A stretch of 64,000 bases of DNA. Origin: Chenopodium formosanum. Its lineage: Eukaryota > Streptophyta > Magnoliopsida > Caryophyllales > Amaranthaceae. The stretch is taken from contig CM044875.1 in NCBI GenBank assembly GCA_024500155.1, forward strand, positions 21,454,703 to 21,518,702. Direction: 5' to 3'. This document shows, one piece after another, positions 32,938 to 44,810 of this stretch (its first letter is position 1; each line of letters begins with the position of its first letter). The notes beneath the pieces are model-generated. The model did no database searches and had not been told where the DNA came from. It worked only from the letters and a program-made list of their open reading frames with translations. A program made the translations under genes and the position numbers.

Positions 32938-34997
32938 AAAAAGCATAACCAACTCAATGAGAAGTTGAAGAATGTTTAAACTACACTATTGTAGACAGCT
33001 AAAAATGTCTCCCCAAAACCAAACCCGATGATGAACAACCTTTCACTGCCATTATTGGTCGGGTTGAGTATTTAATCTTAGAGTGCTTAAATCCATATTC
33101 AATCCCAATACATTTCATAAACCAACCCAATTCTTAGCCCATTTTGCTAAACCATAACTTATTTTCCTCTTTTCGTGTCCACATCACAAAACCAAGAGAA
33201 ACTGATTTTGTGGCCCTATAATTTTGATCCAAATATTATTTTTTTGGTTAGTTCTTTCAATCAGCTTTCCAACGATATATCATAAGCCCAATTCCGATTT
33301 AAAACGAAGAAGATATAAGCAAAACACTAAACTCGGCCCAAAACCAACACCCTTTCACTAAAACGGTCATATCTTAAAATCTAGAAATGATTTTGACCTG
33401 ATTCAAATTGGGTTGGAAAGTTGACTTGATAAGATTTCCAAACATATATTATATTCCTTATTCTAAGTTACTGATCAAATGTTATCATAGTTTTAAAAAC
33501 ACGTGAAAATAGGAAAATATCGCGCCTCGGTATACACACCGCGTGACGGTGCTGTGCACCGTTTCACGGTGTCCAACACTGTGTCATGGCACACAGGCCA
33601 TGACACGGCTTTCAATAAGGATTTTTTGCGGCGCCTTTTCACTTCTAGGGTTTCGTGCTTCACCCTACTCTTTTTCTCTATAAATACGAACCTGATTTCC
33701 TCAGTTTCGGGGCACCAAAATCATTATCTTTTCCTCTCTTATACACCAAATCATTCTTTTTTTCTCTCTTATGATTTAGCCTAATACTAGCCTTCCCTAT
33801 TGTCTCTTCATACATCCTTTAAGCACTCCAAGGTGTCCATACAACACCCGAACTTCCATACTTAAAGCAAGGCGTGAAAGGTATAATTGATTGAGGGTTT
33901 GGACCAAATCAACTCTCTTTTTATTTAATTTAATTATTTCAATTTGATTTATTTTTTTGAAGTTACTAACAGTTTATTCATGATGTAACAATTCAAGGAA
34001 ACGCGGAAGTGAGTAATTAATCACTTAATTATTCTTATTTTTATTCTTATTGCTAGTATCATGATTAGGGTTATTATTATAATTTGATTTGGCTAACGAT
34101 ATTATTGTTAAATTGCTTCCGATGTTAATGTTGATTTTATTATATTTTTACTATATTGCATGTTTAAAGGGAATATGTAATTGAAAATCACGCCTAATAA
34201 GCTAATTTGGACAACCTTTTTAGGTTCCCTTTTAATCTTGTTGTTTAATTAAGTGATCACAAATATTTTAGAATTATATGTGCATTAATATTCAACCAAT
34301 TTAGCATAATTATAGTTTGGAGCAAATTGAACTTTGTTTGCACGCCATTGAGATCGTAGGGAATACTTTTCACTATAAGAATCGAATAGAGGCCAATACG
34401 GGCGAATGTGACTCCATGACTCACTTCGTACCATCATCCCCGATCCTCCTTTCGTGGTTCCGAACCATATGGAGTTAGTAATCTCATGGATTAGGAATGG
34501 GGTGTAACCTTCACGGGTCAATCTTTGTTGTCTATCGTTGTCCCTTATCGTGGATGCCTTATAATGATCCGTGAACGGTTTACAAGTTCCTTAAAAATTT
34601 ATTGGCGGCTCCCTACTTTGATTTGTCCCTAATCATGTCCCTAATCGTATGTCAATTCCCACTTCCTATGAGTTCCAAGCATATTCACACATGCTTAACG
34701 TAGGCACACTTTAAACGACGCCTACAACTATGTTGTGGGATTACATAAGTAAAACAAAGGGAAGACATTCCTCTAGGATACTACCCTAGAATAGATAATA
34801 TGACAAGATCTGATCTCATGCTAATCCGCCCCCTGTAGCCCTCCCCTACGCCATCCTCGACATCCCATTCCCTCCCTACCTTGACTCCAACCCCCATGAA
34901 AAACCCTTAAAACCCTCTCCACCACCCTCAAAACCCCAATTGCCACCTTCCCCACCCTTAAAACCTTAGCGACTAGGGTTTTCAAGGGTGATGGGAG
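32938..34997. other. non-coding, possibly an old LTR or retroelement leader
   Basis: TGTAGACAGCTAAAAATG at about 32989 could be an LTR start, and TCTATAAATACG at about 33677 is TATA-like and followed by a CT-rich UTR-like stretch. GC-rich imperfect repeats of CACGGTG/CCATGACAC occur at 33530-33610. No protein similarity and no matching right end were found. 34820-34970 is C-rich without a supportable gene. Confidence 0.3.
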
Positions 34998-35911
34998 TAG
35001 GGATGTCAATGATGGGGTGGGGCGGGGCCGATGTTAGTTTTCCCATTCCCATTTTTCCCTAACATTCTAATCTCAATCCCCATCCCCGCGGAAAATCCAA
35101 AATCCCTTCCCATCCCGCCTTGCGTGCATACAATTCCAAAACCATTACTGCCCTTCTCCCACTTGTATATCAACACCCACCTAATCCCCAACTTATCCCC
35201 GCCTTCCAAATACAACAATATATAGTACATAATATAGATGAAAAAAAAAACATCATTGTTAATATTACACTTGTTTTTTGTATAAATTTATTACAAAGTA
35301 TTATGTTTGCTACTTCTTTTTTTAGGGAATTATGTTTACTATTTTATTTACATAACTAGGTTAGTCCCGTGCGATGCACGATTTTAATGATAAAAATTTC
35401 ACTTGTAAGTGTGTAACATAAATATTTTAAGCAAAATAAAATAAACTGTAATCCCTCTCGTTAAATTTATTAAGCTAAAATGAAGGACATAAATATTCTA
35501 ATTCACTTCATAGCTATAATAAATTTTTAAAAATGTTAGTTTGACCTTGAAAAATTAAAAATAAAAAATAATGTCAACAATAATTTTGGAGGGAAAATTT
35601 TGTATAAGAAATTGCCACATGGATAATTATGATGTCAGCGGTAATTAATTTAGTATTAGTTATAGTTTTTTATAAAATTAGTATTTTTTTAAAAAAAAAT
35701 TATAGATGTAGGTATGGGGTAGATATGAGCACGGGTACAAATTGGGGCGGGTGGGGTAGGGCAGGGCGGGGATGGGGTGGGTACAACCCAAAATCCACCC
35801 CGCCCCATCACCCATGGCGAGTATGATTTTTGTCCTCATTCGCGGCCCACCACCCGCCAAATCGGGACCCATCCTCGTCCCATTAGGGCAGGTCTCCCTC
35901 TATCATCCCTA
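34998..35911. mobile_element. hAT-like non-autonomous element with nested Helitron
   Basis: The left end TAGGGATGTCAATG and the right end ATCATCCCTA (complement TAGGGATGAT) resemble the short inverted ends of plant hAT elements. Subterminal regions are full of GGGGCGGG/CCCCGCCC repeats on both sides (35010-35150 and 35740-35880), typical of this group. The flanking 8 bp (GATGGGAG, AGAGGGAA) agree only partly. A 351-bp Helitron lies inside. No transposase. Confidence 0.5.
35356..35706 (-). mobile_element. small non-autonomous Helitron, 351 bp
   Basis: On the minus strand the 3' end reads CGTGCATCGCACGGGACTAA then CCTAG, a hairpin followed by terminal CTAG at 35356, next base T. The 5' end on the same strand is TCTATAATTTT starting at 35706, preceded by A. 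Insertion between A and T with no target duplication, 5' TC and 3' hairpin-CTAG are all as expected for Helitrons. The hairpin is identical to the one at 18331. Confidence 0.65.
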
Positions 35912-37441
35912 AGAGGGAAGGCTGATAAAGGATTTTGAGGATGGTGGTTAATTACAAGGGGCAAAGAGGGGTAACGGCAGGGGTGGGGGAGGGGTGGCCG
36001 GCTAACCGGGGCTGAGTTGGGCGCTAGCATTGGATGGTTTGGAGGGGGCTGCCTAATGGTGGAGGGGTGGGGATGCTAGAGGGCTGGGTGTGGTAGAAGG
36101 GTGGCCGTCGGTGGGCTGATTTTATTTTATTTTTTTTAAAAAAAAATTGCTAAATGAAATTTCGCGTTGTAAAGATTGAATTTTTACCCCGAAATTCATA
36201 CTTCTTTAAAATGTTAGCTAATACAGTCACTTCTTGATCATTTGCTCGAGTAATGATGATGCTATAGTTTGCAAAAAAAAATAATTGAGTATTTGTTGGA
36301 GCTCCTCTAGCAATAGAAACACCGTGGAATAGAAAATAAGTGAGTAAGCGATGGTACGTGAGACTGGATGAGGAATAGAGAAGTACAATAAAATTCTTTG
36401 TTTGCATGTCAAGATATATCTCGATTTATGTGGTATAATTTTCAAATAAAAAAAAAGATACCTTACAAGTGAAGGTTAAAGTTGAAGCACATTGGTCAAC
36501 TCTCAAATTAAAGTCCCTTGTCACAACCTTAATCGCATAAAAGATCCTAATTTACCACCTTTTTGTTAAAAGATCTTTTCTTACAAAATGGACTATATAA
36601 AAGATTCTTTTTGATAGATTACCTAAAAGTAATTGAACAAGGTTTGCTTTCACTAAGACTACATAAACCATACCTAAAAGTAATAAGGGTTTATGGCATG
36701 CTTACCTTCAACAAATATCCAACTAAGCTTAAAAAACATCAATGGCAACATGCTAGTTGTCTAATTACTAGCCCTTTTCTTATCGAGAACAATTCAATAA
36801 GCATTGTGAAATCAATAATATGCACCATTTGTTGTTTCATGATTATCGGTACACAACTATAATCATTACGGAGTAATATTTATAAAGTTCGATATTTTAA
36901 AAACATATATCCAAATGAATCTTTTTTTTTTCCCAAATGAGAAGCTCTTTTACCATTTCCACTTACAACAAACATAAGGGTATTAGAGTAAGATAAACTA
37001 AGATCTTACTAACTCATCGCACTTAATCACAAATGTGTTGCTTATAACACCATTCAGAAGCTGAGATTTGGTGCCTTAAACAGCATTGCTACTTCAACAA
37101 AGGATTGTGTAAGTGTGCGTGTTACAGTGCTCGGGTTGGGAGAGGGAGGGAGCCGGGGGGGGGGGGGGGGGGAGGGGATGGAGAATCAAAAAAACCTCAG
37201 TTCAAAGTTCTAATATCAACAGATGCAAGCTTGTTCTGGATTACAAGAAATACAAAAATATAGGGAGAAATACACCGTCAACAAAATCATACACACTGTC
37301 CGAAACTCCGAATATTAATATTAACTACAGAAACTGATCTCATTTATAAACAAGAAATGACTATACACAAAAATAATAGTAGTAATTTAATCTTGTTCAA
37401 GAAAAAATAAATCATCAAAACTTCTCAGCCATTATAGCCCA
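35912..37441. other. non-coding downstream region of the GPX gene
   Basis: G-rich low-complexity sequence fills 35912-36110, then AT-rich sequence, then a poly-G run of 18 at about 37156-37173. The 3' UTR of the GPX gene must occupy the right edge (37441 leftwards). No other gene is visible. Confidence 0.4.
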
Positions 37442-40400
37442 TCACATCTCACCTAATGCTTTTTTAATATCACCCTGCAGAACAAGAGGTCAAAGAAGAA
37501 CATTCAGATTTCTGGAAATATAGCAAGGAGAGTGCGAGATTAGAGATGAGGAAGACTGGAAGAGCCTTAAGTACCTCGATGGAAAGCGGAGGAGTTGTTG
37601 TACCATATCGTTTGATGACTTTTCCATCCTTGCCAACGAGGAACTTTGTAAAGTTCCATTTGACACTGCTTCCGAAAAGAGATGAACGCTTACTTGATTT
37701 AAGGAATTTGTACACAGGTGCTGTCTTCGGTCCATTGACGCATACCTGTTACAACAAATTCAAATACAAACATTTGGGAAGTGGCAGAAATGTGATATTA
37801 GTGCTATAGCTGGAAACAGACAGATAAATAATTATGCACAAATCCACCAGTAACCAGGTCAGCTTCAGCTCTTGTTAGTGTAATGGCAGTTCAAGGAATA
37901 CCACTAGACAAGAGTTATTTCTGTAATCTCTACTTTTCTTTTCTCACCCACCTTTTGTTTGCTTCATCTTGTTTAAATAGCTGTGTTCGAAAATTGTCTT
38001 CTGTCACTTGGGTTCCCCCCACCCCACTAGGTCAAGCAGCACACAAAGGGGTGGGTGTGTTCAAGTAAATTTTTAAATGCAAACATCCTAAAGAACTGAT
38101 GCGATTTGCTCCCTGACTATAGATAAGAGAGGTGCATACGAGAAAAAGATAAGAGAGGTGCACTAGTTTCTCATGCCCACTAATAGACCCACGGCAGTGA
38201 ACTATCAACTTAACACACCCTTCACTGGTTCAAACCCCCCCCCCCCCCCCACCCCACCACAAAAAAAAAAAAAAAAAAAAAAAAAAATCGGGCCAGTGGG
38301 AGCAAATATGCAAATGTGCATGATCAAAGTGGCAAAATCATAAAGTGTTTATATGCCAAGAAATTATGGTATAAGTAGGGAATGTGAATAGTTTACAAAG
38401 TAAAAGTGGACTATTTAAATCATACAGGCTTTCTTAACAGCTGTTGTTCAGGTAGCTTGTTCAGATCTATTTACAGTGAGTCAGAAACCTAAGACCTGTC
38501 AACCAGAGAATATTCGAATGGAATTCCATTTGACTGTTCACAATATTCTAATCTGATTGTTGCTGTTATTTTTCAAATAATAAGATGCTGATAAATGGCA
38601 GCTGCAGGCCAGCTGCTGGTCTGGGGCTGAGGAAATTCTTGATTTATTATTTTTTTTTTTTCTTTAGTGGGTTGAAATTCACACAACTGTTGAAATGGGG
38701 CAGTTTGGGATGCAAAAATAGACAGACATGAAGTTGTTGTTAATAGAATTTGTATAGATGTATATCATAGGATTTGTAGTGTTAGTTCTAGCAAAGTTAA
38801 GGCTAGGGATCTAACTTGGTTAAGGGGCTTATGCCTAGGGGTTTAGAAACCTCAGTGTAAATCTTTTTGATGATTAATAAAATCTTTGCCTTATCTCAAA
38901 AAAAAAAAAAAAAAAAAATTCTCACTTTTAAATCAAATTTCTTTTCAAGAAGAGAAGCTTAATACAACTGCTAGATAAGCAAGCCAGTGACCAAGTCGTA
39001 CTTAACACTACTTTCATTCCCTGTCGTCAAGCAAATCCATTTTACTTTGAAATAGTTCTTTGGGCATAATCCCTCAAAAAGTAGGAGGCTCTGGTTTTGA
39101 TAGCCCTCTAAGATATGAATTAATTATTAATAAATAAATATAATTAATTAAAAATTAAAGGAAATTTCATCATTTAAAAGACAAGAAAATTTCTAAACCT
39201 AAACTAATAATAATTTTTTTCCCCTCATTCGATATCAGTTAGATAGGATACACTACCATAAAAATCCACAAAGACGCAGAGGACACCATATGGTCTCTAT
39301 TGTCTATCACACAAAACCTGCCAACTACAAGTTAAGCCCATGAAATCCAATTATGCCTTTTCAACCACAAAGCCCAAAAATGGATAAAATCTAATCATTC
39401 CTTTTCAGCCACAAAACTATCAGTGAGAAATATCCAATCTTTCCTTTTCAACCACAAAGCCATAAATGCTCTCCACCCTCATACTTCCACACAATATCAT
39501 ACCAGCAAATGCTTCATGAAAGACCCTAACCACACCCATCAGATCCCAACATATTTCATAATAAGAAACTAATCTACAATACAATATTATACTGCTCCCA
39601 GATTCCTCACCAATGGCAAGAAAATATGAAACCCAAAATTTTCACTGTTAGGTACATAGCACTAACATCAGAAATTTGACACATAGGGTCTAAAGTCTAG
39701 CATGTATTGAGCCATACTGAACATGCAGTCAATAAAATTGTCTTAATTTGCCTTAGAGACCTTTGCTTTCCAACTAAGTGATAAAAGACGAAGTATATTT
39801 TGTAAGGTGTTGTATGAAAGAGTACTCAAAGAATTTTAGAAAAAGGAAAAATCGTCGAACACTCCTAAGAAATTTGTAAGCCACCCTAAAAATAAATAAA
39901 AAAAATCAATGCCTACTCCTGGCCAAAACTAAAAAGGAAGTTACAATCAGAACACACTGCACAGTAGGAAGCTGAAAGACAACAAAAAGAAATGTAAAAA
40001 AACCATGGATTTCTCAATCAATCAATCAAAGCCTTAATCTCATAAGTGGGAATATGACCAAGGGATAATTGAACAATAACACCTAAACATAAATGCAAAA
40101 GCATCATATTTGTTGCTTCTAAAGACTAGTTACCAAAAGGGAACTTGATTCAATGTAGAATGAGCAAATATATATAGCAACCAAGAAAATGTTCCAAAGC
40201 CATATAACAGCGACATAGTTCTCCTCACAGAGCCTAGATCTCTTTTGTCCCATTACTATAAATCATCTCTTGTATCCTCCCTATTCTAGATAAAATAAAG
40301 TCTCTTATAACCCTTATAGAAAGATTTAGCAAGAGGAAGCCAACATAAAGACATACTTCAAAAGAAATCCATAACAGATGACATGTGTTGAAGGTATATT

Positions 40401-41058
40401 ATTACTAAACGTGAAAAAGGCCACACATCAATAAAAATCCGCACAAGATTATAAACTAAGGAATGCTCAATGAGGACAAGTATACATTCCATAAAAATGA
40501 AACTCCCAGCAAAAAAACTGCAAACTTACCTTTTGAAAAATGGGATACTCAGCACTGAATCTTGTACAAGCAAAATTTGCAGCATCTTCACTTGTCCCAG
40601 GTTCTTGCTTTAGAAATTGATTGCAAGGAAAAGCCAAGACTTCAAAACCTGAGATACCAGATGCAAAATAACTTTTTTCAATTAAAAAAAAGGGGGACAA
40701 AAAGGTTTCAGTTGAGTATAAAGAGATCGAAATGAGTAAATAACTTCTCTGAATAAAGCACAGTTAGCACACCTAGTTCAATAAAAACAAAACAATTTTG
40801 ATTCACAATCACTCGCCTACCTTTCCTAATATCTCTTTTTGTGTCCCTTCACTCACAAACCTAGCTCTCAGATGAAGAAAGGCATTGACATCTCTTAAAA
40901 GTCCGAATTGAAGTGAGTACCAACTACCAAGATACTTAAATGTCATGTTCACTTCAGACATCCCCTTCAAGCTTCAACCAGCCATAATACATACATATAA
41001 GACCCTTCATTGCTAATAGAGAAAATTCGTTTTGGACAATACATTTGTGATGAGACTT

Positions 41059-41092
<34 letters not shown>

Positions 41093-42590
41093 AATTATTA
41101 GTGTGACAATCCAATAATGCAAAGCATGTATTCAATGCACTGTGTCATCCTAGAAAAATCAGTCATTTCATTCTTCATTGATGAGATTTTTTTATTTTTA
41201 TGAATAATTAGTGTGACAATCCAATAATGCAAAGCATGTATTCAATTCATTGTCATCCTAGAAAGATCAGTCATTTCATTCTTCATCAGTGGGTTTTCTG
41301 CTGCAGGCTTAATGAGGAGGGTTACGGTAGGCCAGTGACATCCAGTGTAAAACTTTGTCATATCGCTTGACATGAGCCACAATGATTGAGAGTAGTACTA
41401 AGATGGCTAACCTCCTGGGAAGTCCTCATGTTGGATTAAGGCGTTCAAGCAAAAGAAGAAGATGAAACTCATGAAAGTTTAAGTTCTTTTAAATTCTAAG
41501 TTCTAGCAACAAGTTCCAAAGATTCCTGGATCACCACCATGGTTATGAAGGAAACAATTGAGTCAATAACGTGTATCAGACAAAAGAGTCCAGCATATGC
41601 CTAGAATCAACAGTAATCCATAAGAAATCAACAGGTAAACAATGATAAAAACACAACAATTTACACTGTATTTGCAACATAAGAAAAGAAAATATATTAT
41701 TAAAGGTAAATATGGATATGGTATTATGATTAAGAACTATTAGACTCCAATGTCCGACACAAATCTTTGTCTAACATTAATCCAGTAGTAAACAAGTCTA
41801 CCAACATTATTACTTATTCATAATTCCCATCCCATTTCCAAAAACCATGGATTTAAAAAGAGCCATCTCCTGAACCCTTCTGCCATCTCGCAAATTGTAT
41901 CGCCAATAGAATCATTATAATCTCTCATTAGTCATACACAACAAATAACCCCCAATCTTTTTCTCAAATAACCTCCTGCTCCCAGAACCATCACAAAATA
42001 ATTTTCTAAATTTGGTCATTTTCTCGATATCTCACACTAATTTCACTAATTATAGTTTTAACTTCACAAACAAATCAACGAAGACACTCACAATTTTATC
42101 ATACAACATAACAACCCAAAAACAAAAACAAAAACAAAAACAAAAAAGCAAAAATCTTACCATTATCCCTGTATTTCTGGTACAATTCTGTCAACTGGGT
42201 ATAATTTACATTGGTAAACCCACTGCATACACCAACAACAACAACAAAAACACAAATTCTTACACTATAAACAACCAAAATATAATATATTCAAAAATTA
42301 ACAAACCAATTTAAATCAATGAAAAATAGGATTACCATTTTGAAGCAACGTTGACAACCAAAAGAACTTTCCCTTTATACATACATAGATCAACGTCCTT
42401 CCCCCTATTATCCTGTTCACACAATTGAAATTATAATAAATACCTACATCCTAATTTTGGATTTTTCTAGTGGGATTATACAATTTTTCATATAAATCAC
42501 CCAAAAAAAAAAAAAAAAAGACAAAATTTCAATTACCTTAACAGTAAATTCATGGATGGATTGTTGTGGGACTGATTCAACAGCACCCAT
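37442..42590 (-). CDS. GPX: glutathione peroxidase, plant Cys-type, GPX4/GPX5-like (171 aa, six exons)
   Basis: Exons on the minus strand: 42590-42537, 42412-42336, 42222-42161, 40648-40530, 37745-37575, 37474-37442. All introns are GT-AG and phases fit, giving 516 nt and 171 aa, a normal length for the family. Plant GPXs reduce lipid and hydrogen peroxides using thioredoxin. The peroxidatic Cys44 sits in NVASKCGFT and its codon is split by intron 2. Gln75 is in AFPCNQF and Trp134 is in WNFTKF. Cys92 (FACTRF) is the likely resolving Cys. The N-terminus MGAVES fits an N-myristoylation signal (Gly2, Ser6) and there is no transit peptide, as in Arabidopsis GPX4/GPX5, so membrane association in the cytosol is likely. 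Introns 3 and 4 are long (1.5 and 2.8 kb) and hold repeats. Assignment to GPX4/5 rests on remembered family features. Confidence 0.95.
38220..38287. repeat. poly-C then poly-A tract in GPX intron 4
   Basis: A run of about 16 C is followed by ACCCCACCACA and about 30 A. This may be the decayed tail of a retroposed sequence. Run lengths may be unreliable in the assembly. Confidence 0.6.
38700..38920 (+). mobile_element. possible LINE/retroposon 3' end with poly-A tail, in GPX intron 4
   Basis: The segment ends TGATTAATAAAATCTTTGCC then TTATCTC and about 20 A. AATAAA lies about 20 bp before the tail, as in processed 3' ends of plant L1 retrotransposons. It lies antisense to GPX. The 5' limit and target duplication could not be found. 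Confidence 0.4.
41041..41300. repeat. 110-bp tandem duplication in GPX intron 3
   Basis: Two copies (about 41091-41200 and 41201-41300) share GTGTGACAATCCAATAATGC and TCAGTCATTTCATTCTTCAT. The first follows a poly-T run of about 30. Copies differ by a few bases and a short indel. Confidence 0.8.
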
Positions 42591-42880
42591 TTGAGTGGAA
42601 AATGAAATAAAATTAAACAAAAAAATAAAAAAAAAAAAATTAAAGTCCCTTTTATCTGTAACCTAAGACCGACTAAAGATTGAGTAGATGAAGAAAAATG
42701 TATTTGCTTGTGTGTAGGTTGTTAGCTGCCATAAGAAACGCCGCAAACACTGATTTATTTACACAAGATGGTATTGGGTGGGCCTCCAAGGTAGGGGCAT
42801 TTTCAATATTATTATTTTCATTGGTAAAAAGGCATTAATTAATAATGTTGGTAGTGGTTGTTCCAACTTAATTAGATTAA

Positions 42881-42913
<33 letters not shown>

Positions 42914-43619
42914 TTTCTTTTTATTGAAAAATACCAAACTACCAACTTGGAAGTCTAATGATAGTATGACATAATGTGTGAGATTTGCTAATGTATAAAA
43001 TGACAATATTGTACGGAGTAAATTTTTTGAAGTTAAAGTGGAATGATGATGTGAATTGGAGGGAAGGATTGAAAGGGTTGTTGTGGGTGTAAAAATGCAA
43101 ATAAGTCAATAAAAAAGATTATCGACCTTTGAGCTAGAGACCTTGTTAGTGTATGAGCAATGTATAATTACCAAAATAATAAAGATTAAAGAAAAAGATA
43201 AATTATCATTAAAATGAGATCACAAATATAAGTAGGAGGTTTTAGAGAAATAATAGGCTGGCGATTGAATTAGATACATGGAGAAAGAGTTACCTCCATG
43301 ATTAATTACAATCGGAAAATGGGCAACTACATCAAGAGATAATAGCATACTAATGCTATTGCTAACACTAATCTAGGTTACTAAACCTAAAGTGCTAAAG
43401 AACTAAGAATTGTGAAGCTTAAAGAAATGTAAATTGCAACATTGATTTTGATCCCTGATTCTGATGTCTCTTACGGTTTATATAGAGAAATTGGATGGCA
43501 ATTATGCATTGCAGACTTTGCAGTTATTTCCCACTTTTTAGTGACAGTTATCGGCCTTTTTGCCAACTTTTTCTTTTGACACTTCAAAGAGTTTGAAAAA
43601 TTGAACATCAACATTTATC
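42591..43619. other. upstream region of GPX, non-coding
   Basis: It contains the presumed GPX promoter and 5' UTR (right of 42590). An (ATT)n microsatellite lies at about 42882-42912. No confident TATA box was found. The remainder to 43619 is AT-rich without a gene. Confidence 0.4.
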
Positions 43620-43950
43620 TTATTTGTCATGTTTCATGTCTTCCATAATCTTCTACAGTCATTGTCCTTTGAAAGATCGCAAGTCTATGAGCTAATTCAT
43701 TCACATCCCTTACAACATGAGTGACAACAACTTCCTATCCTAGCTCCTTAGTCATGGTCAAACCATCATTTGATAGCATACAATTCAGCAGCTAGAGAGT
43801 TTATCCGTTTTTTGGGATTGCATTTGGCTAAGAACCCCAGGCCACATATCAGGTTTCATTTGAGCATCTTGTTACCCCTTCACCTGCAACAACTTTGCTA
43901 AGATGTGCTCCATCAGAGTTCAACTTGAACAAACCATCCTTGGGGAGGGG
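43620..43950 (-). pseudogene. LINE-type RNase H relic
   Basis: The minus strand shows fragments of a plant RNase H-like domain: FKLNSDGAHLSKVVAGEGVT at about 43920-43860, SLAAELYAIK at about 43795-43765 and THVVRDVNELAHRLAIFQ at about 43720-43660. These match the order of the L1 RNase H tail. Stops and frame changes separate them. A poly-G run (about 43943-43966) lies at its start. Confidence 0.6.
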
Positions 43951-43980
43951 GGGGGGGGGGGGGGGTGGGGGGTACACCAA

Positions 43981-44139
43981 CTCTATTTAGCAGTACTAGA
44001 CTCTACTTTCTCCCCGCCATTACAATGCCTAATGTGATTAGATAACTGATAATCTTTTTTTTTTCCAAAGATTATCAGTTCTCTAATCACATTATGCAGG
44101 GTAAGGGCGAGGAGAAAGTGAGTCCAGTGCTAAATAGAG
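43981..44139. repeat. long imperfect hairpin, about 75-bp arms
   Basis: The left arm (43981-44057) starts CTCTATTTAGCAGTACTAGA and the right arm (44067-44139) is its imperfect reverse complement. They share TAATGTGATTAGA and ACTGATAATCTTT, and the loop is a short T-rich stretch. Identity between arms is roughly 80-85% by eye. A third copy of ACTGATAATCT follows at 44140. It could be a fold-back transposon or a small-RNA precursor. Confidence 0.75.
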
Positions 44140-44159
44140 AACTGATAATCTAAGAAATA

Positions 44160-44334
44160 CTTTCTTTATTTTTTTATACTTGCAACACATCTTTCATCAA
44201 TAGGTGATCAAAGTAGGTAAACGAATGAATCAAGATATAAAATTTGAACCGTAACTACTTATTATCCCTTTCTTCTTATAGGTGGTAATCTCTCTTAAAA
44301 TGCGTGTTAAATAAGTAAATAAAAACAAAGGAAG
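44160..44334. mobile_element. Stowaway-like MITE, 175 bp
   Basis: The left end CTTTCTTTATTTTTTTATAC and the right end (complement CTTCCTTTGTTTTTATTTAC) are inverted repeats flanked by TA at 44158-44159 and 44335-44336. The interior is non-coding. Confidence 0.55.
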
Positions 44335-44586
44335 TACTTAATATAAAGAAAGATAGGATTTAAGAATTTATTATCAAAGATGTTCTTATTTCTATGATTT
44401 CAATTTCCAAATACGCCACAAAGCCGTAACAAAAATAACTTCTCAGTTATAGCTCAAACTTAAGTTATAATTTAGCCAATCCAACCAAGAGCAATTTATG
44501 AAAGGAACAAAATAAAAAATAAATAAAAAAAAAGTAAAAGAAGCTTTGCAGAGGCATATGCAAAAAGCTAGAGATTCAGAGAGAAT

Positions 44587-44810
44587 GGAATGGTCCATAC
44601 CAAGTACTTTTTTATTTTATTTATACTGTTATTATTAATAAATATACTGTTATTGTTGATTTTATACAGTTATTTTTTATATTATACTATTATTATTTCA
44701 GCGAGATTTTAGAGGAAGAAAGAGGGAAAGAGGAAAGAGTGTTATTATTAATTTTATACTGTTATTATTGATTTTTATACTGTTTTCGTCCCCTTGGTAT
44801 GGACCATACC
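44587..44810. mobile_element. MITE-like element with 18-bp terminal inverted repeats
   Basis: GGAATGGTCCATACCAAG (44587-44604) pairs with CTTGGTATGGACCATACC (44793-44810) with a single mismatch. The interior (224 bp in total) is AT-rich with repeated TTATACTGTTATTATT. No target duplication was recognised. Confidence 0.55.

Noticed and set aside
37156..37173. Poly-G, and elsewhere poly-C (14676, 38228, 48896), as structured G-quadruplex elements
   Set aside because: Single homopolymer runs are prone to sequencing and assembly error and there is no further support.
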